DNA of 7,091 bases, taken from NCBI GenBank assembly GCA_964461295.1, contig CAYWTX010000612.1:1-7091 (forward strand), given 5' to 3'. The translations under genes were made by a program, and so were the position numbers. The DNA is from CAYWTX01 sp964461295. Its GTDB lineage: Bacteria; Planctomycetota; Phycisphaerae; SM23-33. This document shows positions 1-6,666 of this stretch, in pieces (the stretch's first letter is position 1; every line of letters begins with the position of its first letter). The notes beneath the pieces were generated by a model. The model ran no database searches. It worked only from the letters and a program-made list of their open reading frames with translations, and was not told the origin of the DNA.

Positions 1-1753
1 CCTTGTGATCCAGCGCCTCGCCGAGGCGGCAACTGCCGGCCAGCACCGCCTGCGTGTAGTAGTCCACGGTGCACGGCTCGACGGCGGCGATCTTGTTCTC
101 GACGTTCAGGTCCTTCACGAGGTAGCTGCGGCCCTCGTGCAGGTACACCGCGCCGGGGTACACCAGCTCCGGCGCCGAGATCGAGTCCACCTGCCCGATC
201 ACCTTGCCGCCCTCGGCCGCGTCGGCGATGGCGTACGTGTCGTTGCCCACCATCCGCAGGCTGGTCCGCTTGGCCGGGAAGTCGGTGCTCGACCAGTAGT
301 ACCGCCCGTCGATGGCCCGCATGTCGCCTTCCTCGGCGCAGATTTCCGCCAGCTTGGGCGCCAGGGCCCCGAACCGCTGGGCGTCGGCGGGCGTGAGGGG
401 CTTCTCAAAGCACGCGCAGCAGAGCTGCGCCTCGAGGATGTGCGGGTTGCCCGGGTCGATCACCGCGTGCTCGTGCGAGGCCCCGAACAGGTACTCCGGG
501 TGCCGCATCAGGTACTGGTCGATCGGGTCCTCGTAGGCGATCAGCACGGCCAGGCTGTCCTGGCTGCCGCGCCCGGCCCGCCCCGCCTGCTGCCAGGTCG
601 AGCAGATCGTGCCGGGGAAGCCCACGAGAATGGCCGCGTCCATCCCGCCCACGTCGATGCCCAGTTCCAGGGCGTTGGTGGCCGCCACGCCCAGCAGTTC
701 GCCGCTGAAGAGCTGCTTCTCGATCTCGCGCCGCTCCAGGGGCAGGTAGCCGCCGCGGTACGGGCGGATGCGGCCGGCCAGGTCGCCCTCGCGGCTCAGT
801 TCCTCGCGCGAGTACTTGTAGATCAGTTCCGCCACGATGCGGGCCTTGGTAAACGCGATCGTCTGCGTGCGGCGGCGCACCAGGCCGGCCATCAGTTCCA
901 CCGCCTCCATGTTGGCCGAGCGGCGCACCAGCCCCGCCTCGCCCTCCATCAGCGGCGGGTTCCACAGCACGAAGTACCGCCGCCCGCGCGGCGAGCCGTC
1001 GTTGTCGATCAGCTCCATCTCCCGACCCGTCAGCGACTCGGCCAGTTCCAGCGGGTTGGCGATCGTCGCCGAGCAGCACACGAGGTTCGGCCGCGAACCG
1101 TAGTGCTCGCAGAGGCGCAGCAGGCGCCGCAGCACGCCGGCGACGTGGCTGCCGAAGATGCCACGGTAGGTGTGCACCTCGTCGATCACGATGGTGCGAA
1201 GCTGCCGCAGGAACGCGTGCCACTTGCCGTGGTACGGCAGGATCCCCACGTGCAGCATGTCTGGGTTGGTCAGCAGCACCGAGGCACTGTTGCGGATCTT
1301 CGTGCGGCTGTGCGAAGGCGTGTCGCCGTCGTACACGGCCGAGGCGAGCACGCCCTTGAGCGATTCGTCGGCAGCCCAGCGCCCCAGCGTGCCGTGCTGG
1401 TCCTGGGCAAGGGCCTTGGTGGGGAAGATGTACATCGCGCGGGCCTTGGGATCGTTCAGGAGCCTCTGCGCGACAGCCAGGTTGTAGCACAGCGTCTTGC
1501 CGCTGGCCGTCGCGGTGACGATGACGCAGTCGCGCCCGGCCAGGATGGCGTCGATGGCCGAGGCCTGGTGCGTGTAGAGCTGGTGGATGTTCTGCCGCCT
1601 CAGCAGCGAGCGCAGCCGCTCGTCGACGCCGGCGGCCGGCTCGGCGTACCGCGCCTCGCGCGCGGGAATCTCCCGCACGTGGACGATCTGCCCGCGATAC
1701 CGCCGGTCGTTGGCCAACTCGCGTAGAAAGCCGCGCACGTCCATGCCGGACAT
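1..1753 (-). CDS. YprA/MrfA-like DEAD/DEAH-box helicase, C-terminus cut by window edge
   Basis: Superfamily 2 ATP-dependent helicase of the YprA/MrfA type (RecA-like pair plus DUF1998/MZB C-terminus). In Bacillus MrfA acts with the exonuclease MrfB in repair of mitomycin damage. The 584 visible residues contain, in order, motif I TATASGKT (80-87), motif Ia PTKALAQDQ (111-119), motif II DEVH (191-194), motif III SAT (228-230), motif V ATNALELGID (358-367) and motif VI QQAGRAGR (388-395). A cysteine cluster (445, 446, 448) begins the zinc-binding region. By comparison with a family length of about 750 residues, roughly 170 residues, mostly DUF1998, lie beyond the left edge. The start is ATG at 1753; a second in-frame ATG at 1744 is possible, neither has a clear ribosome site, and an in-frame TAG lies 11 codons upstream. 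Codons end almost always in G or C, as in most of the window. The family assignment is firm; the specific repair role is inferred. Confidence 0.9.
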   Translation of the reverse strand, partial: MSGMDVRGFLRELANDRRYRGQIVHVREIPAREARYAEPAAGVDERLRSLLRRQNIHQLYTHQASAIDAILAGRDCVIVTATASGKTLCYNLAVAQRLLNDPKARAMYIFPTKALAQDQHGTLGRWAADESLKGVLASAVYDGDTPSHSRTKIRNSASVLLTNPDMLHVGILPYHGKWHAFLRQLRTIVIDEVHTYRGIFGSHVAGVLRRLLRLCEHYGSRPNLVCCSATIANPLELAESLTGREMELIDNDGSPRGRRYFVLWNPPLMEGEAGLVRRSANMEAVELMAGLVRRRTQTIAFTKARIVAELIYKYSREELSREGDLAGRIRPYRGGYLPLERREIEKQLFSGELLGVAATNALELGIDVGGMDAAILVGFPGTICSTWQQAGRAGRGSQDSLAVLIAYEDPIDQYLMRHPEYLFGASHEHAVIDPGNPHILEAQLCCACFEKPLTPADAQRFGALAPKLAEICAEEGDMRAIDGRYYWSSTDFPAKRTSLRMVGNDTYAIADAAEGGKVIGQVDSISAPELVYPGAVYLHEGRSYLVKDLNVENKIAAVEPCTVDYYTQAVLAGSCRLGEALDHK

Positions 1754-1786
1754 GATGCCAAGCGCCGGCCGGCAACGCAAGGGCTA

Positions 1787-1815
1787 TTAGGATTTCGTTA
1801 GGAACGCGAGCGTTC
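1787..1815. promoter_or_regulatory. Phased TTAGGA direct repeat overlapping an inverted repeat
   Basis: TTAGGA occurs at 1787-1792 and again at 1798-1803, 11 bases apart start to start, which is about one helical turn. The second copy overlaps a perfect 6-bp inverted repeat, GAACGC-GA-GCGTTC, at 1802-1815. The block lies 34-62 bases upstream of the helicase ATG at 1753, where an operator would be expected. It is also one of the few AT-containing stretches in the intergenic region. The binding protein is unknown. This is a candidate site only, since short repeats of this kind can arise by chance. Confidence 0.3.
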
Positions 1816-2125
1816 GGGGAAGACCGACGAACCTGCAACGCCGAACGTGTTGACCGGGGGGGGCCGGCTGTACTGCGATCCGCCAGTTTCGTCGCGAGCC
1901 GCGAAGGTCCCCGGCGCCGCTGCCTGCCCGCCGGGCCCGCCGCAGGCCCCGTTGGGGTCGTGGCTGCCGCCGCCTTCGGCTGCGGGCAGAGCCCGCGCTG
2001 GGCTCATCGGGCCCATCCCTCGACTCCAGCGGCACCGCCGGGCGTGACAGCGGTTGAACATGCTGACGGCGCCGATTCGCCCGCCTCCCGGAACGACACG
2101 TCCGGCAAGATGGTTGTGCAATCTC

Positions 2126-2132
2126 AAGAGGA
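2126..2132 (+). promoter_or_regulatory. Shine-Dalgarno site AAGAGGA for the cytochrome gene
   Basis: AAGAGGA is followed by a 7-base spacer and then ATG at 2140. This decides the start: the same frame is open upstream to an ATG at 1960 and another at 2110, but neither has such a site. The 2140 start also places an Arg-rich n-region and hydrophobic core right at the N-terminus. Confidence 0.75.
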
Positions 2133-2139
2133 CCGGCCC

Positions 2140-4809
2140 ATGCACGCACCACCGCGGCGCAGATCTCGAGCCGACCGGCGCGTCGCCCGCGTCGCCCTGG
2201 CGGGTTGGCTCACGATGGCGTTGTGCGCCTTGGCGGCGGCGCAGGACGCCCTGCCCGACCTCGACGGGCTCATCCTCAACAAGCCCGCCGCGAAGCCCGT
2301 GCCCAAGCCCGCGCCCGCCGCCGGCAGGGCCGCCGCCGGCAAGGCCCGTCCCGAACCCGCCTCGCCACGCCAGAGCGGCCTGCCCATCGCCGGCGTCAGC
2401 GAAGTCGTCTTCGCCGTCCGCCCGGGCGGAAACGACGGGCACTGGTACGCCAACTTCAGCCACTGGGTGAGCGACCCCAACCGCATGATGTATGGCGAGG
2501 GCGGCTCGAGGCTGTGCAGGCTGAACCTGCTGACCGGCAAGACCAGCGACCTCCTCGCCGACCCCAACGGATCCATCCGCGACCCCGTCGTCCACTATGA
2601 CGGCAAGAAGATCCTGTTCTCCTACCGCCCCGGCGGCAGCCGCTACTTCAACCTCCACGAAATCCCCGCCGACGCCAACGGCGCCGGCCCCGGCTCGCCC
2701 CTGCTGCGGCGCATCACCGACGGCCCGTGGGACGACATCGAACCCATCTACCTGCCCGACGGCGACCTGATGTTCGGCTCGTCCCGCTGCGGCCGCTTCG
2801 TGCAGTGCTGGTTCACGCGCGTGGCCATCCTGTACCGTTGCCGGCCCGACGGCAGCGGCATCCGCTGCGTGTCGGCCAACGTCGAGCACGACAACACGCC
2901 GTGGGTGCTCCCCGACGGGCGCGTGCTGTACATGCGGTGGGAGTACGTCGACCGCAGCCAGGTGCAGTACCACCACCTCTGGACGTTCAACCCCGACGGC
3001 TCGGGCGTGATGGCGTACTTCGGCAACATGCATTCGGGCACGGCCCTGCTGGACGCAAAGCCGATCCCCGGCACAAACAAGGTCGTGACGATCATCTCGC
3101 CCGGGCACGGGCAGAAGGAGCACGCCGGCAGCGTGGGCGTCATCAACCCCAACGGCGGACCCGACGACAAGGAATCGCTGACGATCATCAGCCGCGGCGG
3201 GGGCTTCCGCGATCCCTACCCGCTGGGCGACGGGCAGTTCCTCGTCGCCAACGGCGACAAGATGCTCCTGCTGCACTCCGACGGGCGGACCGAACTGCTC
3301 TGCCAACTCGACGAGGCCCGCATGATGCTGCACGAGCCGCGGCCGATCGCGCCGCGCCCGCGCGAGCACGTCATCCCGCCTCGCGGCGACTGGAAGCAGC
3401 CGACGGGCAAGCTCGTCCTGGCCGACATCCACCACGGGCGGAACATGGACGGCGTACGGCGCGGCGAGATCAAGAAGCTGCTCATCCTGGAGACCCTGCC
3501 CAAGCCGGTGAATTTCTCCGGCGGCATGGAGCCGCTCAGCCTGGGCGGCACGTTCACGCTCGAGCGGGTCGTCGGCACCGTCCCCGTCGAACCCGACGGC
3601 TCGGCGTACATGGAGCTGCCGGCTCTGAGGCCGATGTTCTTCGTCGCCCTGGACGCCAACGGCAACAGCGTCAAGCGCATGCAGAGCTTCCTGAACGTCA
3701 TGCCGGGCGAGACGGCCGGTTGCGTCGGGTGCCACGAGCAGCGCGGCGACACGACGCGGTTCCCGCCCAACGTGCTGGCGCTGCGTCGCCCGGCGAGCAC
3801 GATCGAGCCGGTCGCGGGCGTGCCCGCCGTGCTGGACTTCCCGCGCGACGTGCAGCCGATCCTGGACGAGCATTGCGCCAGGTGCCACGGCTATGGCGAT
3901 CGGCCCAAGAGCGACCTGCTGCTGGGCGGCGGACGCGGGCCGATGTATTCGCACGCGTACTTCTCGCTGATGAGCCGCGGGACGGTGGCCCACGGCTTTA
4001 ACCGGCAGGGCAACCGCGCGCCGCGGACTATCGGCACGTCGGCCAGTCCGTTGGCCAGGATCGTGGACCCAACGGCGTTTGGCCTGAAGGAAGGCTGGCA
4101 CAACGACGTGAAACTCGCCGCACGCCAGCGGCAGGTCGTGCGGATGTGGATCGAGTCGGGCGCGACGTACCCCGGCACGTACGCGGCGCTGGGCCACGGC
4201 GCCGTGCGACAGCCGGTCCTGGACGCCGACGTCCTTCGCAGGCGATGCGCCGGCTGCCACGCCGTGCCTCGCGGCAAGTACACCGGGCAACTGGCCGTCA
4301 ACCTGACCGACCCGGCCAAGTCGCCCATCCTGCTGGCCGCCCTGTCCAGGGACGCCGGCGGCTGGGGATTGTGCAAGGGACCGGCCACGAACCACGTACC
4401 CGCCGCGGCTGGAGGGGCCCGCTCCGTCGCGGCCCCTTCCTCCGAAGATGACCCGTTCGCCAAGCCCGCCGATGCACCCCCTCGCGCCGCAGGCCTGGTC
4501 ACTTCAGCGACCCAGGTCCGCGCCGTGTTCGAATCGACCAGCGACGGCGACTACCAGCGTCTCCTGGCCTGCATCCAGGCCGCGAAAGAAGAGCTGGACA
4601 CGCTGACGCGGTTCGACATGCCCAACTTCCGCCCCAATCAGCATTACGTCCGCGAGATGAAGAACTACGGCATCCTGCCGGCCGCCCTCGACGCCGCCTC
4701 CAGCCGCATCAACGTCTACGAAGTGGACGAGGCGTACTGGCGGTCGTTCTGGCACACGCCCAAGGGAGAGAAAGCAGCAGGCAGCCCTGGCCCGTCGGGC
4801 AACCAGTAG
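2140..4809 (+). CDS. Exported triple-heme c-type cytochrome with hydrazine-synthase-alpha-like propeller
   Basis: This 889-residue exported protein resembles the hydrazine synthase alpha-subunit (HzsA) family as it occurs in non-anammox planctomycetes; its substrate is unknown. The Sec signal peptide has an Arg-rich n-region (6-17), a hydrophobic core (18-34) and a likely cut after AAA at 34. A Pro/Ala/Lys linker follows (about 48-78). A beta-propeller-like region comes next, with repeated PDG turns, a Cys217/Cys223 pair, an EHDN motif (249-252) and MRWEY near 267. Three CXXCH heme sites follow: 528-532, 579-583 and 703-707. The second is preceded by DVQPILDEHC, as in planctomycete cytochrome c modules. 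After GGWGLC (Cys745) there is a low-complexity linker (746-795), then a C-terminal segment with DYQ and RFDMPNFRPN that I recall as conserved in this family. In HzsA the first heme has a Tyr ligand four residues after the CXXCH His; here that residue is Gly. Hydrazine synthesis is therefore not implied, and electron transfer or an unknown redox reaction in the periplasm is more likely. Confidence 0.85.
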   Translation: MHAPPRRRSRADRRVARVALAGWLTMALCALAAAQDALPDLDGLILNKPAAKPVPKPAPAAGRAAAGKARPEPASPRQSGLPIAGVSEVVFAVRPGGNDGHWYANFSHWVSDPNRMMYGEGGSRLCRLNLLTGKTSDLLADPNGSIRDPVVHYDGKKILFSYRPGGSRYFNLHEIPADANGAGPGSPLLRRITDGPWDDIEPIYLPDGDLMFGSSRCGRFVQCWFTRVAILYRCRPDGSGIRCVSANVEHDNTPWVLPDGRVLYMRWEYVDRSQVQYHHLWTFNPDGSGVMAYFGNMHSGTALLDAKPIPGTNKVVTIISPGHGQKEHAGSVGVINPNGGPDDKESLTIISRGGGFRDPYPLGDGQFLVANGDKMLLLHSDGRTELLCQLDEARMMLHEPRPIAPRPREHVIPPRGDWKQPTGKLVLADIHHGRNMDGVRRGEIKKLLILETLPKPVNFSGGMEPLSLGGTFTLERVVGTVPVEPDGSAYMELPALRPMFFVALDANGNSVKRMQSFLNVMPGETAGCVGCHEQRGDTTRFPPNVLALRRPASTIEPVAGVPAVLDFPRDVQPILDEHCARCHGYGDRPKSDLLLGGGRGPMYSHAYFSLMSRGTVAHGFNRQGNRAPRTIGTSASPLARIVDPTAFGLKEGWHNDVKLAARQRQVVRMWIESGATYPGTYAALGHGAVRQPVLDADVLRRRCAGCHAVPRGKYTGQLAVNLTDPAKSPILLAALSRDAGGWGLCKGPATNHVPAAAGGARSVAAPSSEDDPFAKPADAPPRAAGLVTSATQVRAVFESTSDGDYQRLLACIQAAKEELDTLTRFDMPNFRPNQHYVREMKNYGILPAALDAASSRINVYEVDEAYWRSFWHTPKGEKAAGSPGPSGNQ
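4411..4439. repeat. Long palindrome inside the cytochrome's variable linker
   Basis: GGGGCC at 4414-4419 pairs perfectly with GGCCCC at 4431-4436 across an 11-base loop. The stem extends outward to 4411 and 4439 with one G-T pair, giving about 9 bp. It lies in the coding sequence, in the Ala/Pro/Ser-rich linker (residues 746-795) between heme site 3 and the conserved C-terminal segment. It may be an inserted palindromic repeat that stayed in frame, or simply a GC-rich chance hairpin. Confidence 0.4.
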
Positions 4810-4840
4810 GCTACAGTTGCCGACTCAGGTCCCGGCGGGG

Positions 4841-4846
4841 AAGGAG
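4841..4846 (+). promoter_or_regulatory. Strong Shine-Dalgarno site AAGGAG before an interrupted ORF
   Basis: AAGGAG is followed by six bases and ATG at 4853, an ideal arrangement. The frame it serves is stopped by TAG at 4883 after ten codons, yet continues in the same frame to 5335. The next ATG (4895) has no comparable site. The ribosome site therefore marks the original start of the downstream gene and is the main evidence that the TAG interrupts it. Confidence 0.75.
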
Positions 4847-4852
4847 AAAACC

Positions 4853-5335
4853 ATGCTGTGCCCGCGAGAGGTGCCCGCGCGGTAGACGCTGGCGATGCTG
4901 ATCGCGTGCGGCGCCGCTGCGGGAGCCGATGCCTCGGCGCCCGCGCCCCCGCCGGGCCGGGCGATCTTGGACAAGGCCGGCTGCGCCAAAGGCCTCCTCG
5001 TCCTGGTGGGTGCGCCGGACCCCACTCTTGCCGTTAACCTCGCCGCGTCCGGCGAGGCGACGGTGTACGTGCAGGCCGCGACCGCCAAGGTCGTCGGCGA
5101 GATCGTCGCCCCGAAGGAGTTGGTGGACGGACCGGTCTGGAAGTGGATGTCACTGGGAGGCGGAGTGCTCCACGCCCTGATCGGCGGGGCGGAGGTCCAG
5201 GCCCCGCTTGCGCGGAGCCAGATGGAAGGGACCGGCCATTGGCCGTGGGGGATCGCGGTGGATGCCCGCGGCCGCGTCGTCGTATCCCTGGAGGACGGCC
5301 AGGTCGTCTGCTTCGCCGCCGCCAGGGGCGGCTGA
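4853..5335 (+). pseudogene. Shrunken PQQ-like propeller protein with in-frame amber stop
   Basis: From ATG 4853, which has an ideal ribosome site, the frame runs 160 codons to TGA at 5333-5335, broken only by TAG (4883-4885) at codon 11. Around that codon the translation is a signal peptide: MLCPREVPAR, stop, then TLAMLIACGAAAGADA. The rest reads as pieces of a much larger planctomycete protein (N-terminal methyltransferase-like module plus PQQ-like beta-propeller, about 1000 residues from memory). RAILDKAGCAKGLLVLVG (36-53) matches its N-terminal module, with the usual GCGDG-type SAM loop replaced by GAPDP. GPVWKWMSL (93-101) and RSQMEGTGHWPWG (121-133) match internal propeller segments. IAVDARGRVVVSLEDGQVVCF (134-154) looks like a C-terminal last blade. 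Material is apparently missing near residues 77-82 and at 133/134, always in frame. It lies 43 bases after the cytochrome, probably in one transcript. Alternatives: reinitiation at ATG 4895 giving a small 146-residue protein, or a sequencing error at the TAG. Confidence 0.65.
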
Positions 5336-5439
5336 CGGGCTGGTCGAAGTCACTTGAGTGCCGGGAACCACGGACAGGCTTCCGAGGAAACCGCCGTACC
5401 TTTGTTCTTGCGTCCCTTGCCGTCCGCGAGTTCCATCCC

Positions 5440-6666
5440 CTACACGTGCGTGAACGGCACGGACACGATCTTCTCGTCCAGCAGGCGGGGCCCCAGGTCG
5501 TTATTGATGACCAGGCCGAGGCGGCAACGGTAATCGCGCACAAACTCGCGGAGGCTGCGGAGGTCGCGGGCGTCCGTCGTCTGGCCGTGGCGAATCTCCA
5601 CGCCCACCAGGCCGAAGTCGCCTTCAAGGACCAGGTCCACCTCCGCCCCAGCCGCGGTGTGGTGGAAGTAGTAGTCGAAGCTCGAGCCGGCGCAGATCAA
5701 CTGGCGGATGAGTTCCTCGCTCACCATCCCCTCCCACGACCGTCCCACCCGCGGATGGGCCAACAGAGCGTCCACGTCGGGAAGGCGAAGCAGGTGGTGA
5801 AGCAGGCCGCTGTCCCGCACGTATCCCTTGGGATGCTTCACCACGCGTTTGACGGCGTTGGCTGTGTATGCCGGAATGCGCCGCCAGACATATGTTCCGT
5901 GCGCGATCTCGAAGTAACCGCGAACGGTCGGCGACGAGGCGCCGAGCGCTTGGCCGACATCCGAGTAGTTGATGACGCTGCCCGACAGGCCGCCGAGCAT
6001 CTGCAGAAACAGGCGGAACCGCGTCTCGTCCAGGCCGGGGAACAGACGCCCCACGTCGCGATGGAGGTACGTGCGGACGTACTGGTCCATCCACACGCCG
6101 CGGAAGCGGTCCGTCCCTTTAATCCACGGCTCCGGGTATCCGCCGCGGAACCAGTACTCATGTGCTTCGGCCAGCGTCCCGCGCGGCGTAAGAGCGTCGA
6201 CGACATCGCCGCATTTCACCTTGCGGTCCTTCAGCATGGTGACCAACGTCGAACCCTTGCGCGGATGCGCTTCGGCCCAGGATAGCGGGGCCATTTCTAT
6301 CACGCCGATTCGTCCTGCCAGCGATTCCGAGACCGACTTCAACAAGTTGGGCGAACTGGAACCGGTGATGACGAATCGGCCGACCGTCTTGCGGTCGGCG
6401 TCGATGGCCACCCGGAGGGCAGGGAAGAGCGACGGCACGTGCTGCACCTCATCAATGGCAACGTGCCGAGGGTTGAGGCGGAGGAACAACTCCGGATCGC
6501 GCTGTATCGTGGTGAAGTCGCTTGTCCGCTCGAGGTCAAACCGCTTCCATTCCTGAGGAAGGGCTGTCAGCAGGGTCGTCTTCCCGCATTGCCGCGGCCC
6601 GATCAAGGCGACGCACGGAAACAGCTTCAGATACTCGCGCAACAGGGGTTCGTAGCACCTTTTCAT
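5440..6666 (-). CDS. AAA_14 / DUF4143 family ATPase
   Basis: P-loop ATPase of the widespread AAA_14 plus DUF4143 family, whose cellular role is poorly known. With the start chosen here it has 408 residues. The N-terminal ATPase domain carries Walker A GPRQCGKTT (23-31), Walker B AIDEVQ (70-75) and a sensor-1-like segment VITGSSSPN (99-107). The DUF4143 region runs from about 190 to the C-terminus, with the typical YWFRGGYPEP at 171-180. It ends in a nuclease-like fold, where D344 and E357 are kept but the expected E-x-K is E-x-R (Arg359), so cleavage activity is doubtful. The ATG at 6666 fits the family N-terminus; a GTG at 6675 would add three residues. Neither has a convincing ribosome site, although AAGGT lies directly before the ATG. 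The gene follows murG on the same strand by about 45 bases and is convergent with the propeller remnant. Many codons end in A or T (ttg, ttt, gat, cct, aca), unlike the flanking genes, which suggests transfer. Confidence 0.88.
   Translation of the reverse strand: MKRCYEPLLREYLKLFPCVALIGPRQCGKTTLLTALPQEWKRFDLERTSDFTTIQRDPELFLRLNPRHVAIDEVQHVPSLFPALRVAIDADRKTVGRFVITGSSSPNLLKSVSESLAGRIGVIEMAPLSWAEAHPRKGSTLVTMLKDRKVKCGDVVDALTPRGTLAEAHEYWFRGGYPEPWIKGTDRFRGVWMDQYVRTYLHRDVGRLFPGLDETRFRLFLQMLGGLSGSVINYSDVGQALGASSPTVRGYFEIAHGTYVWRRIPAYTANAVKRVVKHPKGYVRDSGLLHHLLRLPDVDALLAHPRVGRSWEGMVSEELIRQLICAGSSFDYYFHHTAAGAEVDLVLEGDFGLVGVEIRHGQTTDARDLRSLREFVRDYRCRLGLVINNDLGPRLLDEKIVSVPFTHV

Larger units (their letters stand above)
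1754..2139. other. Divergent intergenic region with several short inverted repeats
   Basis: This 386-base gap separates the starts of the helicase (leftward) and the cytochrome (rightward), so both promoters should be here, but I see no convincing -35/-10 pair. It holds no credible gene: open frames on both strands have Pro/Ala/Gly/Arg-rich translations and no recognisable motif. Structure seen directly: a TTAGGA direct repeat (1787-1792, 1798-1803); inverted repeat GAACGC/GCGTTC (1802-1815); a run of eight G (1856-1863); GCCTGC/GCAGGC (1922-1927, 1942-1947); CCCC/GGGG (1947-1957); GCGGGC/GCCCGC (1982-1987, 1991-1996); GAGCCC/GGGCTC (1989-1994, 2000-2005); and CCGGA/TCCGG (2088-2092, 2101-2105). 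The 1982-1996 and 1989-2005 hairpins share bases and exclude each other. In DNA this GC-rich some of these will be chance. Confidence 0.6.

Noticed and set aside
5..1726. 573-codon open frame on the plus strand
   Set aside because: It lies antisense to the helicase. Its translation is Val/Arg/His/Gln-rich with no domain, while the minus strand gives every helicase motif in order.
1802..1815. LexA (SOS) box before the helicase
   Set aside because: The GAAC/GTTC half-sites have a six-base centre instead of four, and the planctomycete LexA site is not known to me. Kept only as a generic palindrome.
405..1838. 477-codon open frame on the minus strand
   Set aside because: It is an off-frame reading of the same helicase DNA. 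It yields Arg/Pro/Ala-rich sequence, and the true frame has the motifs and is open to the window edge.
1960..2139. N-terminal extension of the cytochrome to ATG 1960
   Set aside because: The frame is open, but the extension has low-complexity composition. ATG 2140 has a good ribosome site and begins a proper signal peptide.
1798..4395. 865-codon open frame on the minus strand opposite the cytochrome
   Set aside because: Long antisense frames are expected in GC-rich coding DNA. This one has no recognisable domains and runs through the cytochrome's well-supported gene.
4883..4885. Amber codon recoding (TAG read as an amino acid)
   Set aside because: The cytochrome and ATPase genes both end in TAG at places that fit their family lengths, so TAG acts as a normal stop here. 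A mutation or error is simpler.
5353..5439. 29 further in-frame codons after the ATPase stop, up to TGA at 5350-5352
   Set aside because: The ATPase already ends at a normal family length. The short extension shows no known motif, and a short open stretch is expected by chance in GC-rich DNA.
5336..5439. Terminator between the convergent propeller remnant and ATPase
   Set aside because: I looked for a GC stem plus T-run on both strands in these 104 bases and found only 4-bp arms.
5143..6285. 380-codon open frame on the plus strand opposite the ATPase
   Set aside because: It is a shadow of the AAA_14 gene and also overlaps the end of the propeller remnant in another frame. No motifs.
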